DNA of 64,000 nucleotides from positions 124,001-188,000 of the forward strand of contig NZ_VOIW01000009.1 of assembly GCF_009659625.1 (NCBI RefSeq), read 5' to 3'. Source of the stretch: Pseudomonas haemolytica. GTDB taxonomy: Bacteria; Pseudomonadota; Gammaproteobacteria; Pseudomonadales; Pseudomonadaceae. The position numbers and the translations under genes are program-made. Below are positions 34,198 through 42,044 of the stretch, in pieces. The notes beneath the pieces are model-generated. The model saw only the letters and a list, made by a program, of their open reading frames with translations, had not been told where the DNA came from and did no database searches. Position 1 is the stretch's first letter. Every line of letters begins with the position of its first letter.

Positions 34198-34907
34198 TTT
34201 GAAGCTCCAAACTGCAGGTGCAGACGAAAATGCAGCGGGTCGAGCACGCTTTCGACATGCTCCATGAAACGCTCGCGGCGGTCATAGGTGGTGCGCGACG
34301 CCTTGAGAAAGACAGTGCCGGAGGGGCGTCCGAGTAATTCGGCGTCTTTATCGCTCAGGGGCTCGGCACCCATCCATTGGTCACCCTCGGCGCCCACATA
34401 GCCGTAGGCAGCCAGGGTGATGGTCAGGGAATTGTCGATCAGGCCAGTGCGGGGCAGGCTTTCCAGGCCGCCAGAAGCAGGCATCAACGAGCGCTCCAGG
34501 GAGACGGCGGTACCGTCAGCCGTGAGCCGGCGGCGGTCGAGGGCAATGAATTGGTCAGTGCCGAAGCGGCTGGACAGGTCCGGGCGGGTCACAGCTTCGA
34601 AACGCAGGATGTCGGTGCTCACCTGGGCGCCCGTATCTGCCAGGGCCTGGGCCCAACCGCTGCGCTGGTCGAGCACCATGCCGTCAAAGGTGACGATGGA
34701 GCCGACGCCGCTCTGGGTGGCGATGTAGTTGCGGCGTTTAAGCTCAGCCAGCGCTTCGCGCAGCGTGCCACGGCTGACCGCAAATTCCTCGGCCAATTGG
34801 TGCTCGCCCGGCAACAGGAAACCATCGACCATCACCCCACCTTCGATACGGCGGATGAGCTCGTCGACGACGCGTTTTTTCTTATCAAATCGAACATGTC
34901 TAATCAT
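34194..34907 (-). CDS. GntR-family (HutC/UTRA) transcriptional regulator
   Basis: Regulator of 237 aa: GntR winged helix (LLPGEHQLAEEFAVSRGTLR, then EALAELKRRNYI) and a C-terminal UTRA effector domain. First gene of the operon, so it probably autoregulates. Two palindromes sit at its start (34894-34909) and just upstream (34926-34937). Start taken at ATG 34907; no strong ribosome-binding site. E. coli YegW is the comparable regulator. Confidence 0.87.
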   Translation of the reverse strand: MIRHVRFDKKKRVVDELIRRIEGGVMVDGFLLPGEHQLAEEFAVSRGTLREALAELKRRNYIATQSGVGSIVTFDGMVLDQRSGWAQALADTGAQVSTDILRFEAVTRPDLSSRFGTDQFIALDRRRLTADGTAVSLERSLMPASGGLESLPRTGLIDNSLTITLAAYGYVGAEGDQWMGAEPLSDKDAELLGRPSGTVFLKASRTTYDRRERFMEHVESVLDPLHFRLHLQFGASK

Positions 34908-34937
34908 GTACAAATTGATACCCGAAAATCGCGATTT
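34894..34937. promoter_or_regulatory. Two palindromes at the GntR operon start
   Basis: ACATG-TCTAAT-CATGT (34894-34909) covers the GntR start codon, and AAATCGCGATTT (34926-34937) is a perfect 12-bp palindrome 19 bp upstream of it. Either could be the GntR operator. Confidence 0.45.
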
Positions 34938-34977
34938 ACAGCAAGGGAATTATTTCAGGGTGAAGACAGAATCGGCC

Positions 34978-35538
34978 TCAGGGCTCCAGGCCGATGGGGA
35001 AAAACTCCCCGCAACTCCATACGCCAAGCCAGCTCTGACCGTTGATCGGACGGCTCACGGCCAGCTCCACCAATTGGTAAAACGCGTTGCGATGCACGAG
35101 GGCTTCAAGGTTGGTGCGTACCCGCAGATAAGGCGCAGGCTCGTGAGTGACGGGGTCGATCACCACCCGCAGCGGATGCTCAAGACCGGCCTCGACTTGC
35201 TCGTCGACGTTGGTGGTGAAACGCAATACCTGGCTCTCGCCCTGCCCTTGCACGTCTAGCGTAACGGCGACAAAAGGCGCGTCATCGACGGTTATCCCGA
35301 CTTTTTCCACCGGTGTAACCAGAAAATATTCATCGCCATCGCGGCGAATGATGTTGGAGAACAACTTGACCATCGGCTTTCGCCCGATAGGCGTGCCCTG
35401 GTAGAACCAGGTGCCGTCGCGGGCAATGCGCATGTCGATATTGCCGCAGAAATCCGGGTTCCATAGATGCACCGGCGCCGGCCCCTTGCCCTTGGGCAGT
35501 TGGGCCAATAGATCATTGGCCTTGGCGGAATCGGTCAT
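34978..35538 (-). CDS. DUF1285 domain protein
   Basis: Soluble protein of 186 aa recognised as DUF1285 from CGNIDMRIARDGTWFYQGTP and REDGEYFLVTPVEK-like central strands (here RRDGDEYFLVTPVEKVGI). Structures of the family show two small beta domains; no activity is known. It starts 16 bp after the stop of the DUF4823 lipoprotein gene on the same strand. Confidence 0.85.
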   Translation of the reverse strand: MTDSAKANDLLAQLPKGKGPAPVHLWNPDFCGNIDMRIARDGTWFYQGTPIGRKPMVKLFSNIIRRDGDEYFLVTPVEKVGITVDDAPFVAVTLDVQGQGESQVLRFTTNVDEQVEAGLEHPLRVVIDPVTHEPAPYLRVRTNLEALVHRNAFYQLVELAVSRPINGQSWLGVWSCGEFFPIGLEP

Positions 35539-35554
35539 GGGGTTCTCCTCGGGT

Positions 35555-36160
35555 CTACTGATTGCTCATGCCCAGCAAGCCCCGGGCGTATTGCGCCAGA
35601 GGGCGGGCAATCAGATCTTGTGGCGATGTGTCGTGGAACGTCAGTAAACCGCCACGACTGCGAATACGCGCAGTATCAATCAAATACTGGGTGCTGGTCT
35701 CGATCAACATGACCTGGATTACGCCGCTGTCCAGACCCAGGCGGTCCAAGGCTTGCTGATCGGTCCACTCGTCGGCGTTGCCGATACGGTCATCGGCTGC
35801 CGCAAAGCGGCAATACAGCAGGTAGTGAGCACCCGCCTCGCGAGCTTCGGCCATGGCCTGCTCGAGACCTTCCGGTTGGCGCGCGCGACGGACCATGGGG
35901 AAATACTCGACGAAGCCGTTGAACGCCTCCTCGGCCACTACGTTAGGCCGTGGGTACGCGCTGCCCGGCGGCACAAAGGCGCCCTGGGCGATAAACACAA
36001 AGGAGTCCGGTTGTATGCGCACCGAGGCGGTACGCCGAGTATCGCTGTGGTCGAGCAACCCGGCGTCGCTCATCTGATAGCGAGTGCCTTCGGCCATATC
36101 GCTGACGGTCATGCACCCACCCAGGGCCAACGACGCCAGCAGCAAAACCAGACTACGCAT
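35555..36160 (-). CDS. DUF4823 lipoprotein
   Basis: Lipoprotein of 201 aa: MRSLVLLLASLALGGC with lipobox LGGC, then a domain with strands QPDSFVFIAQGAF and AHYLLYCRFAAADDR and a C-terminal ARPLAQYARGLLGMSNQ. I place it in DUF4823. Start is the ATG after GGAGG; the 27-codon extension is rejected. Function unknown; between moaA and the DUF1285 gene. Confidence 0.8.
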   Translation of the reverse strand: MRSLVLLLASLALGGCMTVSDMAEGTRYQMSDAGLLDHSDTRRTASVRIQPDSFVFIAQGAFVPPGSAYPRPNVVAEEAFNGFVEYFPMVRRARQPEGLEQAMAEAREAGAHYLLYCRFAAADDRIGNADEWTDQQALDRLGLDSGVIQVMLIETSTQYLIDTARIRSRGGLLTFHDTSPQDLIARPLAQYARGLLGMSNQ

Positions 36161-36241
36161 CCTAATCCTCCAGAAGCCGGTGACGGAAAACCGGCGAATG
36201 GGCGTGAGATGCAGGTTCTGCGCCATCTTGAAGGGCAACAC

Positions 36242-37210
36242 TTAGCCGCCGATGATCTTCATGACCGTCGCGCCGCCGGAAAATGCCACTTCCTGCTTGT
36301 CACCCAGGGCCTTCATCAGCAAGCCCTGCAGGGCCGGCAATGCCTGATGACGCGGCTGGTCCAGCAAATCGCCGACGTAGTGGCGATTGCTTGAGGACAA
36401 GCACCCATGCAGCCAACCCGTGGAGGACAACCGCAGCCGCGAACAGGTGCGGCAGAACGGCACGCTTTCGTTGGCGATCACGCCGAAGAAACCCTTGCCC
36501 GGCACTTCGTAGCGCACTGCCGTGGCATCGACCGGCGCATTGGCTTGCAGGTATTCATGCTGTTCGCCGATCAGGCTGAGCAGTTGTTGCAGGCTGACGA
36601 ACTGTTGCAGGAACGCGTTGGAGTCTTTCGCCAGGTGGCCCATGCGCATCAGCTCGATAAAGCGCAGCTCGTAGCCACGCTCCAGGCAGTAGTCGAGCAG
36701 CGGCATCACCTGGTCCAGGTTCTGGCCGCGCAACGGCACCATGTTGACCTTGATCTTGATCCCGGCGGCGCTGGCCTGGTCCATGCCATCGAGCACGGTG
36801 GCCAGGTCGCCGCCACGGGCGATGCTGCGAAAGGCATCGGCATCCAGGGTATCGAGAGAGACATTGATGCGCCGAATGCCGGCCGCCACCAGCAACGGCA
36901 GTTTGCGCGCCAGCAGTTGACCATTGGTGGTCAGGCTGATGTCGCTGAGGCCCATCTGCCCGACCGCGCCCATGAAGGCTTCCAACTTGGGACTGACCAG
37001 CGGTTCACCGCCGGTGATGCGCAAACGCTCGATACCGGCTGCTTCGATCAGGTAAGCCACGCCCCGGGCCATGGCCTCGGCCGAGAGTTCGTCCTGGGCA
37101 GCCACCAGCCGCTTGCCATTGGGCACGCAGTAAGTACACGCGTAATTACAGGCTGAGGTCAGGCTGATCCGCAAATTGCGAAAACGCCTGCCTTGACGAT
37201 CAACGATCAT
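36242..37210 (-). CDS. moaA: GTP 3',8-cyclase (molybdenum cofactor biosynthesis)
   Basis: Radical SAM enzyme of 322 aa that turns GTP into 3',8-cyclo-7,8-dihydro-GTP, the first step to molybdopterin. The SAM cluster is CNYACTYC near residue 21; the second cluster has CRTCSRLRLS and a later Cys in HGCLSS. The protein ends in Gly-Gly, as MoaA needs. A strong palindrome lies upstream (37243-37272). Moco-related maturation genes also occur at 55.7-57.3 kb. Confidence 0.95.
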   Translation of the reverse strand: MIVDRQGRRFRNLRISLTSACNYACTYCVPNGKRLVAAQDELSAEAMARGVAYLIEAAGIERLRITGGEPLVSPKLEAFMGAVGQMGLSDISLTTNGQLLARKLPLLVAAGIRRINVSLDTLDADAFRSIARGGDLATVLDGMDQASAAGIKIKVNMVPLRGQNLDQVMPLLDYCLERGYELRFIELMRMGHLAKDSNAFLQQFVSLQQLLSLIGEQHEYLQANAPVDATAVRYEVPGKGFFGVIANESVPFCRTCSRLRLSSTGWLHGCLSSSNRHYVGDLLDQPRHQALPALQGLLMKALGDKQEVAFSGGATVMKIIGG

Positions 37211-37242
37211 GGATCACTCCGGCAGAGGATAATTCGGGCGCA

Positions 37243-37272
37243 CTAAAAGCTGACTTATAAATCAGCTTTTAG
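37243..37272. promoter_or_regulatory. Perfect inverted repeat between tetR and moaA
   Basis: Arms CTAAAAGCTGA and TCAGCTTTTAG, 11 bp each, with an AT spacer of 8 bp. It lies 32 bp upstream of moaA and 52 bp past the tetR-family stop. It could be an operator for moaA or a terminator of tetR; it lacks a trailing T-run. Confidence 0.5.
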
Positions 37273-37324
37273 CAAGATCCTTGCCTGAGTATATTCCTGG
37301 GGTACTACGCCTGGCAGCAAATCA

Positions 37325-37993
37325 TTACGGAGTAGGCGTTTGCACAGGCGCGGTTTCAACGGCGGCGGGCTCAGCACTGTGCTTGCGCTTGTTGCCCATG
37401 CGTACGCCGATGTCCATCAGGAACTGGAAGAAGCCTTCCTGGTCTTCCAGCACATTGCTCCAGAACGGCGAGTGGTACAGCGCCACGGCGCCATGCACCA
37501 AGGCCCAGGCGGCGCAGTAGTGGAAGTATGGCGGCACGTCTTCAAGCTTGCCTTCACTGATGCGGCCCTTGATCAGCAGGGTCAGGCGTTCGAAGTTCGA
37601 GGCACGGATCTTGTGCAGCTCCTCGACCATTTCCGGCACTTGGTGGCCTTTGACCACCTTCTCTTCCAGGCGGTCGAACAGGCGGTAGCGCTGCGGGTCC
37701 CGCATGCGGAACTCGAAGTAAGCGCGGGACAGGGCTTCCTTGTCTTTGTCGACATCGGCCGAGTGCAGCAGCTCGTTCAAGTCGCGCTCGTAGTCGAGCA
37801 TCAGGCGCAGGTAGATCTCGGCCTTGGATTTGAAGTGCTTGTAGATCGTGCCTTTGCCGATACCCACGGCATCCGCAATCATCTCGACGGTGACGCTGTC
37901 TTCGCCCTGATCGAGGAATAACTTGAGTGCAGTGTCGAGAATTTCCTGCTCACGGCGGCGAAACTCACGGACCTTACGGGGTTCTTTGTGCAT
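37325..37993 (-). CDS. TetR-family transcriptional regulator
   Basis: Regulator of 222 aa with an N-terminal TetR helix-turn-helix (LDTALKLFLDQGEDSVTVEM, then GIGKGTIYKHFKSKAEIYLR) and a helical ligand domain. The C-terminus is extended and low-complexity (SAEPAAVETAPVQTPTP). The position matches P. aeruginosa PA2957. Ligand and targets unknown; rgsA lies immediately upstream on the opposite strand. Confidence 0.9.
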   Translation of the reverse strand: MHKEPRKVREFRRREQEILDTALKLFLDQGEDSVTVEMIADAVGIGKGTIYKHFKSKAEIYLRLMLDYERDLNELLHSADVDKDKEALSRAYFEFRMRDPQRYRLFDRLEEKVVKGHQVPEMVEELHKIRASNFERLTLLIKGRISEGKLEDVPPYFHYCAAWALVHGAVALYHSPFWSNVLEDQEGFFQFLMDIGVRMGNKRKHSAEPAAVETAPVQTPTP

Positions 37994-38288
37994 GAGGAAG
38001 AGGTCTGCAAAGGTCGGAATAGGGAGGGTTGCGCAGGGCCACCGATACGTGGCGATACGATTTACCCGATGCGAGGGATTATCCCGACTGAACGGTCGTT
38101 GGGCAACGTCTATGTGAACCCGCCAGGCACTTAACTTTCAGTGCGCCAACGATTTCAGCGATATCAGTCAGAAATAATACGCAACACCTGACCCTGCCCA
38201 TCAGCGCAATGAGAACTCAAGCGAAGCGCACGTATTCCAAATCTGTTTAAAAAACGATCAATCACGACTGGACTGAATGGGATACTGA

Positions 38289-38297
38289 TCAATACTT
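38289..38297 (+). promoter_or_regulatory. Sigma-S-type -10 for rgsA
   Basis: TCAATACTT differs by one base from the sigma-S preferred TCTATACTT. It would start transcription near 38303. Confidence 0.5.
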
Positions 38298-38302
38298 CAA
38301 CT

Positions 38303-38420
38303 GTTGGCGCGACATCTCCCCCAAGTGACGCGTCGACCTGGGTACCGACGGACTGCGTACCCTTGTTTTACTCCTAATGGTCTTAGCCCGGATTCCCCCC
38401 CCAGAACCCGGGTTTTTTTT
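38303..38420 (+). ncRNA. rgsA: Small regulatory RNA RgsA
   Basis: No protein gene on this strand explains the strong terminator at 38386-38420. The position, between a tetR gene and tatD, is that of rgsA (PA2958.1) in P. aeruginosa, an RpoS-dependent, Gac-influenced sRNA of about 120 nt. A sigma-S-like -10 lies at the right distance to give about 118 nt. The assignment is from synteny, length and promoter type; I did not compare the RNA sequence. The rest of the 445 bp gap (37994-38302) shows nothing else. Confidence 0.7.
38386..38420 (+). terminator. Intrinsic terminator of rgsA
   Basis: GCCCGG(A)TTC pairs with GAACCCGGGT across a C-rich loop, with one mismatch, followed by eight T. Confidence 0.85.
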
Positions 38421-38438
38421 GCCTGAAATTTAGCTGTG

Positions 38439-39224
38439 TTACCCAGCTACGTGGGCCAACGGAAACAGGCGCTTGAAGTTCTCGGTGGTCTGCTCGGCGA
38501 AGCGCTCGTACGACTCGCCGCGCAGCATTGCCAGGTAGTCGGCCACGTCACGCACATATTCCGGCAGGTTGGGCTTGCCGCGATGGGGGATGGGCGCCAG
38601 GTACGGCGAGTCGGTTTCTACCAGCAGACGGTCGGCCGGCACCTGGCGGGCCACGTCGCGCAGCGCATCGGCATTACGGAAGGTGACGATACCCGACAGG
38701 GATATATAGAACCCCAGGTCCAGGGCCGCCTTGGCCATGTCCCAATCTTCGGTAAAGCAATGCAACACACCGGCCTGCGGCAGCGCGGCTTCACGCAGCA
38801 GCGTCAAGGTATCGGCGCGGGCACCCCGGGTGTGGACGATCACCGGCTTGCCAGTCTGCTGGGCGGCCTGCAGGTGCAGACGGAACGAAGCCTGCTGCAA
38901 CTCGGCCGCTTCGGGCTCGTAGTGGTAGTCCAGTCCGGTTTCACCAATGGCTACCACCCGTGGATGGTTGAGTTCACCCAATAGCCAGTCGAGGGCCGGG
39001 GCTTCGCCAGGCTTGAGGTCCAGCGGATGGATACCGACCGAGCAATCCACGTCGGGGTAGCGATCAGCCAAGGCTTTGACGTCGGCGGCGTTCTCTGCGC
39101 TGACACCAATGCACAGGAAGTGACCGACCCCGCGTTGGCGGGCCGCCTCAAGGGCGGCGTCGAGGGAACCGCCGTGCTGGGCAAGGTCGAGGCGATCAAG
39201 GTGGCAATGGGAATCTACGAGCAT
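38439..39224 (-). CDS. TatD-family metal-dependent hydrolase
   Basis: TIM-barrel hydrolase of 261 aa. Metal ligands are visible: the DSHCHLD motif at residue 4, GETGLDYHY, VIVHTRGA, HCFTED and LLVETDSPYLAP. TatD proteins act as 3'-5' exonucleases or D-aminoacyl hydrolases in DNA repair and quality control. It sits 63 bp after holB; in P. aeruginosa pilZ lies between the two. Confidence 0.93.
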   Translation of the reverse strand: MLVDSHCHLDRLDLAQHGGSLDAALEAARQRGVGHFLCIGVSAENAADVKALADRYPDVDCSVGIHPLDLKPGEAPALDWLLGELNHPRVVAIGETGLDYHYEPEAAELQQASFRLHLQAAQQTGKPVIVHTRGARADTLTLLREAALPQAGVLHCFTEDWDMAKAALDLGFYISLSGIVTFRNADALRDVARQVPADRLLVETDSPYLAPIPHRGKPNLPEYVRDVADYLAMLRGESYERFAEQTTENFKRLFPLAHVAG

Positions 39225-39256
39225 AGGAATTCAGGACTTAAGTCACGAAAAGAGTC

Positions 39257-39281
39257 TGGCCAACGATACACCCGTTGGCCA
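39257..39281. terminator. Hairpin between holB and tatD
   Basis: Perfect 9-bp arms TGGCCAACG and CGTTGGCCA with a 7-nt loop. On the - strand it is followed by ACTCTTTTC, a weak T-run, so it may attenuate transcription into tatD. Confidence 0.5.
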
Positions 39282-39287
39282 CGGAAA

Positions 39288-40277
39288 TTAACGCCGCCCG
39301 AGCAGGCCGACCCACTGCACCAGCAGCGCCTCGAGCAACAGCACGCGGTTGAGGTTGGCTTTGCCGAGTACCTTCTGGCGCTGGGCAAGAATCCAGTCCT
39401 GGATGTTAAGTACTTTGTCCTGAGCACTTTTCTGCGCGAGGTACTGCACGACCTTGCGCATATCCGCCAGGCCCAGGCCCTGTTCATCCTGGGTTAATTG
39501 GTAGCGCAGGACCAGGCTGGACCAGTCGCAGAACCAGTCGAACAACAGCAACAGGGGAATATCCTTCCAGGCGCTTTCGGCCAATTGCGTGGCGGACAGC
39601 TCCTGCTTGAGCAGCTTCTTCACGCCATCCACGACCAATGCCCGCTGCTCACGCACGCCCTGGGCTTGCAGCTTCACCGCCGCCAAGGGCGAACCGGCCG
39701 CCAGGGTCAGCAACTCGACCCGTTCTTCTGCGGTGCACTCCGGCAACGCCTGTGCCAGCCATTGCAGGCTCATGGCTTCGCTCGGCAACGGGCAAGCCTG
39801 CTGCACGCACCGGCTGCGAATAGTTGGCAACAAGCGGCTGGACTGATGGCTCACCAGCAACAGCACGGTATCGCCGGACGGTTCTTCGAGGCTTTTGAGC
39901 AAGGCGTTCGCGGCGTTGATGTTCATCGCCTCCACCGGCTCGATCAGCACCACTTTGCGCCCGCCCATCTGCGCGGTCTGTACCACGAAGCTGACGAGAT
40001 CACGCACCTGGTCGACCTTGATCGCCTTGTCCGCCTCCTCGGGCTCCAGCACATAATTATCCGGGTGACTGCCGGCCCTGAGCAGCAGGCAGGACTTACA
40101 TTCGCCGCAGGCCTCCAGGTTGACCGGACGCTGACACAACAGGCTGGCCATCAGGCGCTCGGCGAGGTCGCGCTTACCAATGCCCACCGGCCCGTGCAGC
40201 AAATAGGCATGGGCGTGCTGGGCACGGCCGGCCAATTGCTGCCACAGACTGTCCTGCCACGGGTAGGACTCAGCCAC
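39288..40277 (-). CDS. holB: DNA polymerase III subunit delta'
   Basis: Clamp-loader subunit delta' of 329 aa. N-terminal YPWQDSLWQQLAGR, an AAA+ fold with modified P-loop LLHGPVGIGKRDLAE, and a zinc module with CQRP, CGECKSC. The SRC-like motif is TIRSRC. It starts at GTG (V-A-E-S-Y) overlapping the tmk stop by 8 bp; the longer frame runs through tmk and is spurious. Conserved tmk-holB order. Confidence 0.95.
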   Translation of the reverse strand: MAESYPWQDSLWQQLAGRAQHAHAYLLHGPVGIGKRDLAERLMASLLCQRPVNLEACGECKSCLLLRAGSHPDNYVLEPEEADKAIKVDQVRDLVSFVVQTAQMGGRKVVLIEPVEAMNINAANALLKSLEEPSGDTVLLLVSHQSSRLLPTIRSRCVQQACPLPSEAMSLQWLAQALPECTAEERVELLTLAAGSPLAAVKLQAQGVREQRALVVDGVKKLLKQELSATQLAESAWKDIPLLLLFDWFCDWSSLVLRYQLTQDEQGLGLADMRKVVQYLAQKSAQDKVLNIQDWILAQRQKVLGKANLNRVLLLEALLVQWVGLLGRR

Positions 40278-40902
40278 GGGTGCGCTCCAGCAGTGTCGGC
40301 AACAGCGCATCGATGGCCCGTTGCACCTGGGCCAGCGGCTGGGCGGCGTCCAGCAGGTAATAACGTGCAGGCTCAGCCTTGGCACGCTGCAGGAAAGCGC
40401 TGCGCACAGCATCGAAAAACGCCTGGCCTTCCAGTTCGAAGCGATCCAGGCGACCACGAGCACTGGCGCGAGCCATGCCCACTTCCACCGGCAGGTCGAA
40501 CAGCAGGGTCAGGTCGGGGCGCACATCACCCTGCACGAAGGTTTCCAGGGTTGCGATACGCTCCAGGGACAAACCCCGGCCACCGCCCTGGTAGGCGTAG
40601 GTGGAATCGGTGAAGCGATCGCAAATCACCACCGCACCACGTGCCAGCGCCGGGCGAATCACTTCGGCCAGGTGCTGGGCACGGGCGGCAAACACCAGCA
40701 GCAACTCAGTGTCCGGGTTCATCTGCTCATCACCCGGGGCCAACAGGACTTCGCGAATACGCTCGGCCAGCGGCGTACCGCCCGGCTCCCGGGTCAGCAC
40801 CACTTCTATGCCCTCGGCGCGCAGGCGCTCGGCCAGGTAGTCGCGGTTGGTGCTTTTGCCGGCGCCTTCCGGGCCTTCCAGGGTAATAAACAAGCCAGTC
40901 AC
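40270..40902 (-). CDS. tmk: Thymidylate kinase
   Basis: Phosphorylates dTMP to dTDP. Length 210 aa; P-loop FITLEGPEGAGKST at residues 5-18; DR(Y/F) motif VICDRFTDSTYAYQGGGRGL; LID-type region EVGMARASARGRLDRFE. GTG start. Conserved mltG-tmk-holB order; overlaps holB by 8 bp. Confidence 0.97.
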   Translation of the reverse strand: MTGLFITLEGPEGAGKSTNRDYLAERLRAEGIEVVLTREPGGTPLAERIREVLLAPGDEQMNPDTELLLVFAARAQHLAEVIRPALARGAVVICDRFTDSTYAYQGGGRGLSLERIATLETFVQGDVRPDLTLLFDLPVEVGMARASARGRLDRFELEGQAFFDAVRSAFLQRAKAEPARYYLLDAAQPLAQVQRAIDALLPTLLERTRG

Positions 40903-40921
40903 AGGCAGTCCTTAGTCAGAG

Positions 40922-42043
40922 TCATTGCGGGCTTTGCGGCGCGGTGGTGTCCGGCGCGGGCTGGGTCGGAGCATCGGCAGGAGGGGCAACATCTTCCAGC
41001 GGTTTCACCACCGGCGCCGGGCTGGAACGGTAGTCGGCACGCCGCTTGAGCTGAAACTCACGCACGGCGGCATTATGCGCATCCAGGTTATCCGAGAAAA
41101 TGTGGCTGCCATCACCACGGGCGACGAAATACAGGCTGCTGCCCGGCACCGGGTTCAGCGCCGCGTGGATGGCCTCGCGGCCAACCATCGCGATGGGTGT
41201 CGGCGGTAGGCCGGCGATCATGTAGGTGTTGTAAGGGTTGGCTTCCTTGAGGTGGGCGCGGGTCAACTTGCCGTTGTAGCGCTCACCCAGCCCGTAGATC
41301 ACGGTTGGATCGGTCTGCAGCAACATGCCGATTTTCATGCGACGTACAAACACACCGGCAATCTGCCCACGCTCCTGCGGCACACCCGTCTCCTTTTCTA
41401 CCAGGGACGCCATGATCAGCGCTTGATAAGGGTCGGTGTACGGCGCATCGGCGGCACGCTTGCTCCACTCTTGGGCGAGCACATCGTCCAGGCGGTTATA
41501 GGCTTTCTTCAGGAATTCGACGTCGGTCATGCCGCGTACAAAGCGATAGGTGTCAGGGAAGAAACGGCCTTCAGGGAACACACCCGGATGGTCGAGCTTG
41601 TCCATCACTTCGCTGTCAGTCAGCCCAGGGAGTGTCTGTACGATTTTTTCATGCTTGGCCAGAGCCGTACGCACCTGACGGAAGTTCCAGCCTTCCACCA
41701 GGGTCAGGCTGTACTGCACCACTTCGCCACGCTGCCACAGGCCGATCAAGCCTTCGGCGGTAAGGCCTTGGGTCATGCGGTATTCACCGCTGTGCAGTGG
41801 CTGGCCTTCGAGGTTGAAGCGCCAGTACAGGCGCAGCCAAAATGCATCGTCGAGCACACCGTCAGCTTCCAGACGATTGAAGGTACCCGTCGGCGTAGCG
41901 CCAGCCGGGACGTCGAGCAACTGCTCCTGGGACAGCTTCAAGGGCTGCTTGAGGGCAGAGTCGAGTTTCCAGGCCGAAAAGCCCACGAGCAAAGCCGCCG
42001 AGACCAGGCTGATCTGCAGCAGTAACACCAGTTTTCGTATCAA
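40922..42043 (-). CDS. mltG: Endolytic murein transglycosylase
   Basis: Inner-membrane enzyme of the YceG family that cleaves nascent glycan strands and sets their length. Length 373 aa. One N-terminal transmembrane helix (KLVLLLQISLVSAALLVGF); catalytic Glu in ASLVEKETGVPQER; conserved LQTDPTVIYGLG and NPYNTYMIAGLPPTPI. C-terminal tail is Pro/Ala-rich and disordered. Start is probably the TTG at 42043, one base past the pabC stop; the longer ATG frame overlaps pabC and is rejected. Confidence 0.94.
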   Translation of the reverse strand: MIRKLVLLLQISLVSAALLVGFSAWKLDSALKQPLKLSQEQLLDVPAGATPTGTFNRLEADGVLDDAFWLRLYWRFNLEGQPLHSGEYRMTQGLTAEGLIGLWQRGEVVQYSLTLVEGWNFRQVRTALAKHEKIVQTLPGLTDSEVMDKLDHPGVFPEGRFFPDTYRFVRGMTDVEFLKKAYNRLDDVLAQEWSKRAADAPYTDPYQALIMASLVEKETGVPQERGQIAGVFVRRMKIGMLLQTDPTVIYGLGERYNGKLTRAHLKEANPYNTYMIAGLPPTPIAMVGREAIHAALNPVPGSSLYFVARGDGSHIFSDNLDAHNAAVREFQLKRRADYRSSPAPVVKPLEDVAPPADAPTQPAPDTTAPQSPQ

Positions 42044-42044
42044 C

